Part shown: piece by piece, positions 17,601-28,092 of the stretch
Layout of the letters: the number at the start of each line of letters is the position of its first letter
How positions within the stretch are numbered: position 1 is the stretch's first letter
DNA from: Candidatus Defluviibacterium haderslevense
GTDB lineage: Bacteria; Bacteroidota; Bacteroidia; Chitinophagales; Saprospiraceae
Direction: 5' to 3'
Assembly (NCBI GenBank): GCA_016712225.1
Contig: JADJRL010000003.1
Coordinates: 1,811,501 to 1,875,500, forward strand
DNA: 64,000 nucleotides
Translations under genes and position numbers: made by a program
Notes under the pieces: generated by a model
Database searches by the model: none
Told to the model about the DNA's origin: nothing
What the model saw: only the letters and a program-made list of their open reading frames with translations

Positions 17601-20600
17601 ATGAAAAAAACAGTAAACAAATTAAAAATGGTGTTCGCAGTGATGCTTGCAGTCGTATATACGACTGGAGTGTATGCACAAGCAATCACTTTTAACTCTG
17701 CATCATCGCAGAATATATGCGGAGACAATATAGCTCCGAATATAAACCAATCCAGTGGAGGTTGTATATTGCCACCAGCTGGAGGTATAGTTACATGTAA
17801 TGGTTTAACCATAGCAACTGGCCAAGCAACGCAGTTTTCTATGCTTTTACCTGCATTATGTAATACGACTTATAAATTAACGAATGTTAATTTAAATTTT
17901 GTCATTAACTCTTGGGGTTGTGATTTTGGATTACACATGCGTAATCCACTAAACAATTATGTAACCTTGATGCAAACGGTAGGTTTATCATCAGCAGGCG
18001 GTACTTTCAACGGTATCAATATCTGTGATACATCGAATGTAGTGTATCCGGCTACACCAACACCAGGTATCTATAAACAACTATCACCTGCAGTAGGAAC
18101 TGGAGGAACATCAGCATGTGGACAATCATGTAATGCTACTCCACCAATCAACAGCTATTGCAGTTTGAACGATGTGGTTCCAGCAGGAACGGGAATAGGA
18201 GGACAATGGTCCTTAGTATTCCAAAACGGATGGAGTGGCGAGACTGGTCAAATGACCAGCTGGGCATTGACGTTCGAACCACAAGCTACGTTACCTAATT
18301 TTACAGGAGTAACTACATTGCCATTAGCGCCAGGTTCATGTGCAGCAGCACCAATACCATGTGTTGCGGCTGGAGCATTTGCTTCATGTACTGCACCTGG
18401 AAGTGTTGCGCCATCAACAGCAGCACCGTTTTATGCAGGATATAATGTAACAACAAATGTACCAGCAGTACAAGTTAGTTATGCAATATTAACAGGCCCA
18501 CCAACTGCTGCGACTTTAAGTTGTATAAACCAAGCAGGATTTTTACCATGTCCACCAGCAGGAATACAATTTACATCATCAGGATTAAAACATATCTTAT
18601 GGAGATCATCTACAGGATGTGGATCATTTGATACTTCATACCAAGCTATTAATATAGCAGATTTGGAACCACCAACATTTGTACCGGCATGCCCTAAAGG
18701 AAACAGAGTAAATCTTAATGCTGGTCCTGGAGAATGCGGTGCATTCTGGGATGCTCCAGCATTTATGGCAATAGATAACTGTCCTTCTACATTAATATTT
18801 GGAGCATTGGGATTTTCAGGAGGATGTAACCAATATTCACAAAGCTTCTGCGGTATTAACGCATGCGGTGATTCAGGTGGATATTTCTTCGACTTAAAGA
18901 ACAATACAACAAAACCAATGATCATCAGTGGTTTCGTGTCAACATTTACAGATAATGGAGCAGGAACACAAGCAGGTGTATTTGAAGTATATATGAAAAA
19001 TACCCCTGTGAGTTGGAGAGTTGGAGCAGGAACTATACCTACCGCTCAATCTTGCCCAAATACCAATCCAAGAGCGAACTGGACTTTAGTTAAGACTACA
19101 GGAGCAGCAGACTCAGTAAGAACATCAGCATGGACAGCAGGAACAGCTGGATTAACAAAAGATACATTATGGATCGGTAAGCCGGCGAATGTATTTGATA
19201 CAGCGACAGCATGCGATGGAACACAAACATTCAGAAGAGGATTAAACAGCAGCCCAATAACCTTAGGCCCTGGAGAAATCCGAGGTATTGCGATCTTAGG
19301 AGCACAAAATACTGGATACAGTATGAACTTACCTGGATTTGGAACATGTGCTACAGGAAATTATGGAGACGGTCAGTTAGTGATCAATCCAATACACAAT
19401 ACACCAGCAGGTGGAATAGGAGGTATCTCAGTAAACGCTGCAGGAGCGAACTTTGGAACGATATGCGTACCATTTGGTTTCCCTGGAGATGTCTTCTATG
19501 CATTTGTAGATGGTGGAATGGCAGGAATGGTACCTGTAAGTCAAACATGCGGAAGACCATTTGGTCCTGGATGTTACTTCCCAATAGGATGTACTAATTT
19601 ATGCTATAGAGCAACAGACGCTGCAGGAAACGTTACAGTATGTAACTTCCAGGTATGTGTTAACGAATGGGCAAACCAAACATTAGCATTAGTATGTAAT
19701 GATGAAGTACAAATTTCATTGGATCAAAACTGTGAGGCTACCATCAATGCTGATATGGTATTAGAAGGAGGACCTTACGGATGTTATGATGACTATATCG
19801 TTGAAGTAAGATTATGGACAACAACTGGAAACGGAGGATTGATCGATCGTAACTTAACAAAACCGGGAGTACAGATTAACGGAAATGAAATCGGAAGAGA
19901 ATTGAGAATCACAGTACGTGACCCACAAACAGGAAATTCATGTTGGGGACATGCTACAGTAGAGGATAAATTACCACCGGTAATGACATGTCCAAGAGAT
20001 ACATGCGTTCCATGTCAATCACCATTGACCCCATCATTCACAGGTCAACCAACAGTACTTGAGAATTGCGGAGGAGCAAGTGTAACATATAGAGATAATG
20101 CAACACAAGGAGGTTGTGCAGCTAGATATTCAAAATTGATCTTACGTACATTTACAGCAGTAGATGCTAGTGGAAACAGATCAGTATGTACACAAACAAT
20201 AACAGTAGCGTTAGGAGATTTAAATATTGTAAGCGTTCCATTGAACTTTGACAATATCGAAGAACCAATGTTATTATGTGATGAGAAAATAGATCGCAAT
20301 AAGAATGTAGGTCCACACATGGCAGACTTCCCTGAATGCGTAGATGGATACTTGTTAGATTCAGCCTATTGGTATGCAAACCCTAACCAACCAAACATCT
20401 ATCCAAACAGAAGAATACCAAGAGTATTGGGATGGAACTGTATCGACAATCCAAACAGTCCAAATTTTGGACATCCAAATCCTGATCCGGTATACTATCC
20501 AGCACACAGACAGTGGTCACAAACCAATCCATTATGTTGGGGTCCTGACACAAGAATTATGTGGCATGGAACTGGAAAACCAGGAGGAACAGATTGTATC

Positions 20601-23600
20601 AATTTAGCAGTAACATACAAAGATATCATATTTGATTTAGCAACACCTGGTTGTGATGCAGGTCCGATAGGATGTTATAAAGTATTACGTCAATGGACAG
20701 TATTAGATTGGTGTACAAGTTTAGTAGGAGGTCACAACCAAATTATCAAGGTAGTAGACGCTGAAGGACCGAATATTTTATATCCAGATAGTACAAGAGT
20801 TAACATGGAAACATGGACATGTACAGGAAGATGGGACGTACCACCAGCCTGGATCGTGGACAACTGTTCAAATGAATTACACTATACAGTAGAAGTTGAA
20901 AACGGAACTGTATTAGGAAATGAAGTATCAGGATATGTAGTAGTAAATATGCCAGAAGGATTACAAAATGGTTATATCATTGCAACAGACTGTTGTGGAA
21001 ATATAACTAAGAAAGTAGTTAAATTAAATGTAATCGACAGAACGCCACCACAAGCAGTATGTAGAACAGCTACAGTAGTGAGCTTGAATGGAAATCAAAA
21101 TCCTGGAACAAATTATGCTTCAATATTTGCAGAATCATTTGACGAAGGATCATTTGACAACTGCCAACCACACATCTGGTTCAAAGTTATCAGAATGGCT
21201 GAATTGTTGGGAACCAACAGTGGAAGTAATTCAAATAACGTAGTAGCATGTGCAGGCTTAAATGGAGATGACAACACAGTATTGGCAGGAAATCAAGTAT
21301 ATTTTGATGATGTTACAAGATTCTGTTGTGCAGATGTAGGACAAAAGATCATGGTAGTGTTTAGAGTATTTGATGTGAATCCAGGCGCAGGCCCGATAGC
21401 ACCAATCAACATGACCAATCCAAACAGTGCATTATTCGGAAGATTCAGCGATTGTATGGTAGAAGTAGAAGTACAAGATAAGAGTGTACCTACAGTAGTA
21501 GCACCACCAAATATGGTAGTAAGCTGCTGGTACTGGTTCGATATCACAAAAGCAAATGATCCAAGCGACCGTCAATTCGGTAGAGTGGTAACGAGCTTAT
21601 CAGATAGAGAAAAAGTAAAAACATCTGATATCGTATGTCACAAATTCTGCGAAAGAAATCAATACACAGGCTATCCAGGCTATGTACAAACAAATCAAGT
21701 ACCGGTACCTGCACCAAATCAAGCATGTATCTATTACAACCAATTGTTTGATACAGCACACTGGGATCGCAAGTATGAATTAGTATGGGGCTTTGACGGT
21801 TATGCATTAAGTGCATGCGGAACGAACCCAACGATTGTAGTAAATGACTTAAGAGAGTGCGGACAAGGACAAATCCAACGTATCATCACAGCAACAGGAC
21901 CAAACAATAGCCGAGTGAATGCAATCCAAACCATTTGGGTAGTAGATTGTGATCCATTCTATATTGATCCACTAAACTGTAATGATCCAAGATATTCAGA
22001 TATCCAATGGCCAAATGGTGTATGTAACCAAAATCCAATCGTAATCGATGGTTGTGGAGCAGACATCAGCCCAGAGAATCCACAATTGGGTAAACCAGTA
22101 GTGGTGAATAACGCAGATGACAATTGTGCATTAATCTCTATTGAAAAATTTGATGAGATCTTCACAATAGAACCAGATGCATGCTTCAAAGTATTACGTA
22201 AATGGGTAGTGATTGACTGGTGTCAATATGATCCATTCATCGATCCAGATTTCGGAAGATGGGAAGCATTACAAGTGATCAAAGTAAGAGATCAAGACAA
22301 ACCAGTAGTTACATGTGAAGTTGGACCATGTGAGCCAGCAGTGATAGATCCGACATTAAAAGTATGTGTAGGTCATATCAGCTTAACAGCAACAGCAACA
22401 GATAACTGTACACCAGTAGATTGGTTGTTCTGGGAATACAAGATTGATGCATACAATGATGGCAAGGGAGTACACGGAGGCTATGACTTCCGAGTAGGAA
22501 CATTGACCCAACGTCAATATAATGCAGGCGATACAGTAGAGTATAGCCACAATCCATTCGCTGATGACAATCACAATCCATTCAATGCAAGTGGAACATA
22601 CCCAATCGGTATCCACAAAATCAGATGGAATGTAGAGGATGGTTGCGGAAATATAGGAGTATGCGAAACATTATTTGAAATCAAAGATTGTAAAGCACCA
22701 ACACCATATTGCTTAACAGGAGTGATCACAGTACCAATGCCATCATCTAAGTGTGTGGATATATGGGCTAAGGATTTAGATCATGGAAGTTATGACAACT
22801 GTACACCAAAAGACAGCTTGAAATTCTATTTTGACGGAGATGAAAACAAACCAAGTATCCGAGTATGTTGCGATGATTTCGTAGCAGCTGGACAAAACGA
22901 TGAGTTAAGAATCGAAGTTGAAATGTGGGTACAAGACGAAGAAGGAAACAGAGACTATTGCAAGACAATAGTAATTGTACAAGATAACTTAGATAGCTGC
23001 TTAAATACAGGATCATTTGGTAAGATCACGGGAAGTCTTAAAACAGAAGGAAGTGAAGAAGCTAAACCAGTAACAATGCAGTTAGAGACAGCGAATTCAG
23101 CGATGAAAGAAGTGACAGGAAGCCCTTATACATTTGGAGATTTGAAATTCCCAATAGTATATACAGTTAAACCAAGTCGCAACGATGATCACTTGAACGG
23201 AGTAAGTACAGCGGATATCGTTAAGATCCAAAAACACATATTGGGTCAAATACCAATAACGAGCCCATACAAGTTGATAGCAGCAGACGTAAACGCAAGT
23301 GGAAGTATAACAGCATCAGATATCTCAGAAATGAGAAAATTAATCTTAGGCGTACAACCAACATTTACGAAAGTAGCATCATGGACATTTGTACCGAATT
23401 CATATGTATTTGCAGATCCAAGCAAACCATGGAATGCACCAAGATCAAGTACAGTAAGTGTAAATGACAAAGTGGAGTACAAAGAGAACTTCATGGCAAT
23501 CAAGATGGGAGATGTGAACGGTAATGCGAAAGCAGGCTTAGTAGGAACATCAATCCGTACGACAGGAACATTGAACTTAGAAATCGAAGAAGGTACAGTA

Positions 23601-24242
23601 GTAGCTGGACAGACGTATAAGATGAATGTTAAATCAAGTGACTTTGCAAGCATCGCAGGTTATCAATTTACAATGAAGTATGACAACGAAAGTTTGGTAT
23701 ACGAAGGAGTAGAAAGAGGCGTGTTGAATGTAAATGAAAGCAATATCGGAACGATCAGAAGTGGAGTGATCACAACAAGCTGGAACTCAAACGTGGGAGA
23801 AAGCTATAAATCAAACGAAGTATTGTACAGCATCGTGTTTAAAGCAACAAGAAGCGGCAATATCAGTAAGATGATCAGCATCACAAGTGATGTAACAAGA
23901 GCAGAAGCTTATGACAACTTAGATCAAGTTAAAGAAGTTAAATTAGGCGTACGCACCGATAAAGGAATTGTAGAAACAGGTGTGTTCGAATTGTATCAAA
24001 ACGAACCAAATCCGTTCAGCAAAGAAAGCGTAATCAGCTACCGCTTACCAGAAGCATCAGCAGTTAAATTAACTGTATACGATGTAACCGGAAAAGTAGT
24101 AAGAGTATACGAATTGAAAGGACAAAAAGGCTTGAATAGCTATAAGATCACGAAGAGTGAGTTAAGCGTATCAGGCGTATTGTACTATCAATTAGATGCA
24201 GCTGATCATACAGCAACAAAGAGAATGGTCGTAATCGAGTAA
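17601..24242 (+). CDS. Giant T9SS surface protein with proprotein-convertase P-like head
   Basis: A 2213-residue exported protein. The order is: signal peptide (about 1-27, ending VYAQ), a P/Homo-B-like beta domain (about 68-228; YKLTNVNLNFVI and GQWSLVFQNGWSGETGQM fit the P-domain pattern), and a unique Cys-rich region with HYR-like features (about 229-696, opening EPPTFVPACPKGNRVNL). The 1517-residue module shared with the M36 protease (697-2213) follows, including the dockerin-like pair (about 1864-1920), the cohesin-like domain (about 1988-2093) and the T9SS type A sorting domain (about 2130-2213, LYQNEPNPF). No catalytic domain is seen; P domains usually accompany subtilases, but none is present. 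It is probably a structural or adhesive surface protein. It follows the 155-aa gene by 29 bases and ends at a strong terminator. Confidence 0.85.
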   Translation: MKKTVNKLKMVFAVMLAVVYTTGVYAQAITFNSASSQNICGDNIAPNINQSSGGCILPPAGGIVTCNGLTIATGQATQFSMLLPALCNTTYKLTNVNLNFVINSWGCDFGLHMRNPLNNYVTLMQTVGLSSAGGTFNGINICDTSNVVYPATPTPGIYKQLSPAVGTGGTSACGQSCNATPPINSYCSLNDVVPAGTGIGGQWSLVFQNGWSGETGQMTSWALTFEPQATLPNFTGVTTLPLAPGSCAAAPIPCVAAGAFASCTAPGSVAPSTAAPFYAGYNVTTNVPAVQVSYAILTGPPTAATLSCINQAGFLPCPPAGIQFTSSGLKHILWRSSTGCGSFDTSYQAINIADLEPPTFVPACPKGNRVNLNAGPGECGAFWDAPAFMAIDNCPSTLIFGALGFSGGCNQYSQSFCGINACGDSGGYFFDLKNNTTKPMIISGFVSTFTDNGAGTQAGVFEVYMKNTPVSWRVGAGTIPTAQSCPNTNPRANWTLVKTTGAADSVRTSAWTAGTAGLTKDTLWIGKPANVFDTATACDGTQTFRRGLNSSPITLGPGEIRGIAILGAQNTGYSMNLPGFGTCATGNYGDGQLVINPIHNTPAGGIGGISVNAAGANFGTICVPFGFPGDVFYAFVDGGMAGMVPVSQTCGRPFGPGCYFPIGCTNLCYRATDAAGNVTVCNFQVCVNEWANQTLALVCNDEVQISLDQNCEATINADMVLEGGPYGCYDDYIVEVRLWTTTGNGGLIDRNLTKPGVQINGNEIGRELRITVRDPQTGNSCWGHATVEDKLPPVMTCPRDTCVPCQSPLTPSFTGQPTVLENCGGASVTYRDNATQGGCAARYSKLILRTFTAVDASGNRSVCTQTITVALGDLNIVSVPLNFDNIEEPMLLCDEKIDRNKNVGPHMADFPECVDGYLLDSAYWYANPNQPNIYPNRRIPRVLGWNCIDNPNSPNFGHPNPDPVYYPAHRQWSQTNPLCWGPDTRIMWHGTGKPGGTDCINLAVTYKDIIFDLATPGCDAGPIGCYKVLRQWTVLDWCTSLVGGHNQIIKVVDAEGPNILYPDSTRVNMETWTCTGRWDVPPAWIVDNCSNELHYTVEVENGTVLGNEVSGYVVVNMPEGLQNGYIIATDCCGNITKKVVKLNVIDRTPPQAVCRTATVVSLNGNQNPGTNYASIFAESFDEGSFDNCQPHIWFKVIRMAELLGTNSGSNSNNVVACAGLNGDDNTVLAGNQVYFDDVTRFCCADVGQKIMVVFRVFDVNPGAGPIAPINMTNPNSALFGRFSDCMVEVEVQDKSVPTVVAPPNMVVSCWYWFDITKANDPSDRQFGRVVTSLSDREKVKTSDIVCHKFCERNQYTGYPGYVQTNQVPVPAPNQACIYYNQLFDTAHWDRKYELVWGFDGYALSACGTNPTIVVNDLRECGQGQIQRIITATGPNNSRVNAIQTIWVVDCDPFYIDPLNCNDPRYSDIQWPNGVCNQNPIVIDGCGADISPENPQLGKPVVVNNADDNCALISIEKFDEIFTIEPDACFKVLRKWVVIDWCQYDPFIDPDFGRWEALQVIKVRDQDKPVVTCEVGPCEPAVIDPTLKVCVGHISLTATATDNCTPVDWLFWEYKIDAYNDGKGVHGGYDFRVGTLTQRQYNAGDTVEYSHNPFADDNHNPFNASGTYPIGIHKIRWNVEDGCGNIGVCETLFEIKDCKAPTPYCLTGVITVPMPSSKCVDIWAKDLDHGSYDNCTPKDSLKFYFDGDENKPSIRVCCDDFVAAGQNDELRIEVEMWVQDEEGNRDYCKTIVIVQDNLDSCLNTGSFGKITGSLKTEGSEEAKPVTMQLETANSAMKEVTGSPYTFGDLKFPIVYTVKPSRNDDHLNGVSTADIVKIQKHILGQIPITSPYKLIAADVNASGSITASDISEMRKLILGVQPTFTKVASWTFVPNSYVFADPSKPWNAPRSSTVSVNDKVEYKENFMAIKMGDVNGNAKAGLVGTSIRTTGTLNLEIEEGTVVAGQTYKMNVKSSDFASIAGYQFTMKYDNESLVYEGVERGVLNVNESNIGTIRSGVITTSWNSNVGESYKSNEVLYSIVFKATRSGNISKMISITSDVTRAEAYDNLDQVKEVKLGVRTDKGIVETGVFELYQNEPNPFSKESVISYRLPEASAVKLTVYDVTGKVVRVYELKGQKGLNSYKITKSELSVSGVLYYQLDAADHTATKRMVVIE
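19689..24242 (+). repeat. Long direct repeat, copy 2 (shared 1517-residue module)
   Basis: This is the counterpart of 7588-12141, with the same length (4554 bp) and orientation. It begins at residue 697 (LVCNDEV) and runs to the stop. The sequences upstream of this point are unrelated in the two genes, giving a sharp boundary between variable head and common stalk. Confidence 0.85.
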
Positions 24243-24274
24243 TCGATTGATCTTAGACATTTAGTTTTATTATA

Positions 24275-24307
24275 ATGCCCTTCAACGAAAGTTGAAGGGC
24301 ATTTTTA
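24275..24307 (+). terminator. Strong rho-independent terminator
   Basis: A perfect 12-bp stem ATGCCCTTCAAC / GTTGAAGGGCAT at 24275-24302 with a GAAA tetraloop, the final T followed by four more. It ends the operon of the P-domain protein. Confidence 0.95.
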
Positions 24308-24503
24308 GTTTAATTATATACCACATAAACTCTAATTAATTTATCTTTGAAATTGTATTAAAATATTTTTAAAGTTACCTCAATTGATTAATCTAGAATT
24401 TGCACTAATATTTTAATTGTGTGGAAATTAATTGAAAAGTATAACATAAGATTTAACAATATTTTTATTTGAATTCCAAATTTTAATTTTTAAACAGCCT
24501 TAT

Positions 24504-27500
24504 ATGAAAGCCATTTTTGTTACACTGACGTTCCTTTTGTTAGGATTCTTTAGTTACTCACAAGACACCATTAAAGTTCAGACTTTTGATTGGAAATCTA
24601 CTATACGGCGGGATTCTTTTGATTTTCCGAATGATAATACTTCATATCGCAAAATTCTAATGCTTTATAATATGAGATGTCATAATGCAGCAGTTGGTAA
24701 TGGGAATGTAGGTTGTTATGAATGGGATTACAGTTGTAATACTTTTATTACTGATCCAAGCAGAATAGATTCATCAAAAGCGGCTCATCCTGATTATGTA
24801 ATTTCCAATTTTAATGGCACTGATTTCAATTATACAAACCATCCTACATATCAAATATTTAAAACGATCCAACATAATGCCACTTTATCTGGAAATATGT
24901 TATCAAATGGATCCATTGGAAAAGATAATAAGATTATTGAATTAGGCGGTCTAAAACCTAGCATAAGTAAAACACAATACTTGTACAAGTCAAATGAACT
25001 GCTTGCAGCGGGCTTAAACTCTGGCAACATTTTTAATATTAAATTAGATATTGATAATACTGATTCTGAATTGACTTTTTTTAGAATTCGAATGAAGCAG
25101 GTAAGTTCCAATCTTCTAGAAGAGAAGTCACCTGAATTAGAAGGTTTCACAGAGGTTTATTATAAAGATACGAAATTTAATGCAGGGATAAATGATTTTC
25201 ATTTTTATCAACCATTTAGGTGGGATGGAATTTCAAATATACTTGTTGAATTTAGCTTTACAAGCAATCCAATTTTACCGTTAACATTGAAAGCTCATGA
25301 AGCAGACTTTGATGCAAGTCTTTTTATTAACCTACCTGATAACCATTTATACTTTCAAGGCATAGGAAGTGTTAGTACTAATGGAATTCAGTTTTCATCG
25401 GTTTCTAATGAAGTAACTGTTGCTCTATGGTGTTATGGTGCTCCTAATTTACCTGCTAATACGGTCTTGTTTGAAGGTTTAGATGCTAAATTGAGGCGAC
25501 AAATAAATGTACATCTTCCATGGAGTGACGGAAATGTTTATTTTGATTGTGGGGCTGATGCTTCAGGGAATTATGATCGAATTTCAAAGGCAGCTAATAT
25601 CAATGAGTACTCTGGAAAATGGAATCATTGGGCGTTTACTAAAAATGCCATTACAGGAGAGATGAAAATATTTTTGAATGGCAATTTATGGCATTCAGGG
25701 ACTGGAATGAAACGGACAATTGATATCAATTCTTTTGTAATCGCTGCATCTGGGTTACCATCATTAAATTATTACGGAAATATTGATGATTTTCAAATTT
25801 GGAACAAGGCATTAGACCAACAAACTATAAGGGATTGGATGTACCATAGTGAATTGCAAAATCATCCTAATTATAACTCATTAGTTGCGAATTATAATTT
25901 CAATGAGGGAGTGGGAAAAGTTACTGCTTCGAATGCACCAAATGGTGCAATAAATAATATTTTAATTCCAACATGGAGATCACTGCGAGGTGTTGATTTA
26001 TTTAAAAATTTTCAATTAAATAGACTTAGACCTAACATTGTTTTTACTACTGGCAATTATTTGGTTAATGACAAATGGAATGTAGTATATGATTCTGTTA
26101 TTAATTCACAAAATCAAGTTATAAATTATAAAGTTATTGGAACAGATCTTGTAATTATTGATACGCAATATGTTTTTAAAGCAGATTTTAATTATATCTA
26201 TAATGAGAATGGGGATAAGATTGATTCTAGTCAAGTTATGCCTGAAGGCACTTTTTCAATTAAGCAATTAAACTATTATAAAAAACAACCTGCAAAATTC
26301 GAATTATTGTCTTTAGTAACTCCTTATGGGAATGGATTGAATTTAGGAGTCGATGGCAAGCTTTTTACTTTTGATGTAACGGATTTTGCTCCAATTTTAA
26401 AAGGAAGAAAATTTTTGTCTGTTGAATATGGTGGTGAAAATCAAGAGGAATTAGATATAAAGTTTTTATTTATTAAAGGTACACCATCTAGAAAGGTTTT
26501 GGACATTCAAAATGTATGGGCTCCGAATCGAGGTTGGTTTGGAGATATTCAATCTGATGCAGTTTTTGAACCACGTAAGTTTACCCTCAACGCTAATGCA
26601 TCTTCATACAAATTGCGTTCTGCTATAACTGGTCATGGTCAAAATGGAGAGTTTGTTCCCCGGGAACATTTTATTAATATCAATGGTGGGAATCAAGAAT
26701 TCAAATATGATGTGTGGAAATATTGTGGTAAAAATCCAATATATCCACAAGGAGGTACATGGGTTTTTGATAGAGCTGGTTGGTGTCCTGGAATGGCCAG
26801 TGATGTTCATGAATTTGAAATGATACCATTTGTTACTCCTGGACAAGAAATAGAAATTGATTATGGTTTAAATGGAGAGTATTTATCTGATGCAAATTAT
26901 TTAGTTTCAAATCAATTAATCACTTATGATAAAATGAGTTTTAATTTGGATGCTTCTATTGAAGTAATCAAGAGACCTAATAATAAATCAGTAGAATATG
27001 CAAGATTGAATCCTGCTTGCAATACACCTACTATTGTACTTAGGAATACTGGTGCAACCACTATTACAAGTCTTGAGTTTAAATATCAAGTGTTGGGAGG
27101 TAATGCACTAAATTACAATTGGACCGGAACAATTAAACCTATGGAGACCATAGATATAGTTTTCCCATTAGCGTCAAGTAGTTTTTGGTTGACTTCCAAT
27201 GTTGAAAAAGTATTTCAGGTACAAATAATTTCTGTAAATAATAGTGCAGATGATAATTTGGAAAATAATTTAGCAACGAGTAGTTTTACACCTGCCAAGG
27301 AATATATTGTTTCTGATCCATTACAATTGCGATTAAAAACAAATAATATTGGTTCGGATAATTATTATTCCATTACAGATCAACTTGGGAATGTAGTTTT
27401 GTCAAGAGACAATTTGGATATTAATACCACCTATGTCGATCGTCTTGAAATCACGCCTGGTTGTTACACACTGAAGTTTGAAGACAATAGTAATGATGGT

Positions 27501-27920
27501 TTAAATTTTTGGTTTTTTCCAAATAATGGCAGTGGATCTTTAAGATTAGAACGAGTTTTGAATCCAAATACTCAAGTTGCATTTCAGGGTTTTAATGCGG
27601 ATATGGGTGGTGGAGTTCAATTTGATTTTATTTATGGCAAAATTACAGATGTAGCACCTTCTGAGACTTATAAATTATTTAGTGTGTATCCTAATCCAGT
27701 CATTGATGAATTGACTATGGAGTTTCATGGTTATAAGAATCATATTATAGAAATGGAATTAATGGATATTACAGGTAAGCGTTGTTTTAGACAACAAACT
27801 AGAATGGTTGGCGATCAAAACAAATATCGTTGCCAGTTGAAAGAACTTAAATCAGGTATATATTTGATGAAGGTTAATTTGGGGAATGCAATAGAATATC
27901 GCCAAATTATTAAGGAATAA
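24504..27920 (+). CDS. PNGase F-like secreted amidase with LamG-like insertion and T9SS domain
   Basis: An 1138-residue exported protein with a signal peptide about 1-20 (ending FSYSQ). Two halves match peptide-N4-(N-acetyl-beta-glucosaminyl)asparagine amidase F. The first (about 23-110) has GCYEWDYSC, where D75 aligns with catalytic D60 of PNGase F. The second (about 600-830) has VTPYG, FDVTDF and NGEFVPREHFI, where E716 aligns with catalytic E206, and then DRAGWCPGM. PNGase F removes N-glycans from glycoproteins. Between the halves is about 480 residues of insert containing a LamG/concanavalin-like domain (about 279-450, with WNHWAFTKN and IDDFQIWNKAL). The equivalent of W120 appears to be Gly, so specificity may differ. 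It ends in a T9SS type A domain (about 1065-1138). It stands alone behind a terminator. Confidence 0.85.
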   Translation: MKAIFVTLTFLLLGFFSYSQDTIKVQTFDWKSTIRRDSFDFPNDNTSYRKILMLYNMRCHNAAVGNGNVGCYEWDYSCNTFITDPSRIDSSKAAHPDYVISNFNGTDFNYTNHPTYQIFKTIQHNATLSGNMLSNGSIGKDNKIIELGGLKPSISKTQYLYKSNELLAAGLNSGNIFNIKLDIDNTDSELTFFRIRMKQVSSNLLEEKSPELEGFTEVYYKDTKFNAGINDFHFYQPFRWDGISNILVEFSFTSNPILPLTLKAHEADFDASLFINLPDNHLYFQGIGSVSTNGIQFSSVSNEVTVALWCYGAPNLPANTVLFEGLDAKLRRQINVHLPWSDGNVYFDCGADASGNYDRISKAANINEYSGKWNHWAFTKNAITGEMKIFLNGNLWHSGTGMKRTIDINSFVIAASGLPSLNYYGNIDDFQIWNKALDQQTIRDWMYHSELQNHPNYNSLVANYNFNEGVGKVTASNAPNGAINNILIPTWRSLRGVDLFKNFQLNRLRPNIVFTTGNYLVNDKWNVVYDSVINSQNQVINYKVIGTDLVIIDTQYVFKADFNYIYNENGDKIDSSQVMPEGTFSIKQLNYYKKQPAKFELLSLVTPYGNGLNLGVDGKLFTFDVTDFAPILKGRKFLSVEYGGENQEELDIKFLFIKGTPSRKVLDIQNVWAPNRGWFGDIQSDAVFEPRKFTLNANASSYKLRSAITGHGQNGEFVPREHFININGGNQEFKYDVWKYCGKNPIYPQGGTWVFDRAGWCPGMASDVHEFEMIPFVTPGQEIEIDYGLNGEYLSDANYLVSNQLITYDKMSFNLDASIEVIKRPNNKSVEYARLNPACNTPTIVLRNTGATTITSLEFKYQVLGGNALNYNWTGTIKPMETIDIVFPLASSSFWLTSNVEKVFQVQIISVNNSADDNLENNLATSSFTPAKEYIVSDPLQLRLKTNNIGSDNYYSITDQLGNVVLSRDNLDINTTYVDRLEITPGCYTLKFEDNSNDGLNFWFFPNNGSGSLRLERVLNPNTQVAFQGFNADMGGGVQFDFIYGKITDVAPSETYKLFSVYPNPVIDELTMEFHGYKNHIIEMELMDITGKRCFRQQTRMVGDQNKYRCQLKELKSGIYLMKVNLGNAIEYRQIIKE

Positions 27921-28092
27921 TTCAATCTTTGATTTTTTAAAATATTTTAATTCTGGTATAGAAATAGTAGAAATTAATTCCTGAAATGCGAGTTATAGAA
28001 AAAGCAAATAGATAGTTGATAATTTACTTTCTTAGGAATCAAAAATGGTACTTCTAATTTTCAAAATAATGCAGGTTGATGGTTTATAGTAC

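Noticed and set aside
18479..18925. Long antisense frames inside the giant surface genes, up to 148 codons
   Set aside because: They mirror the Cys/Pro/Thr-rich coding frame, and similar ones appear at matching places in the paralogue.
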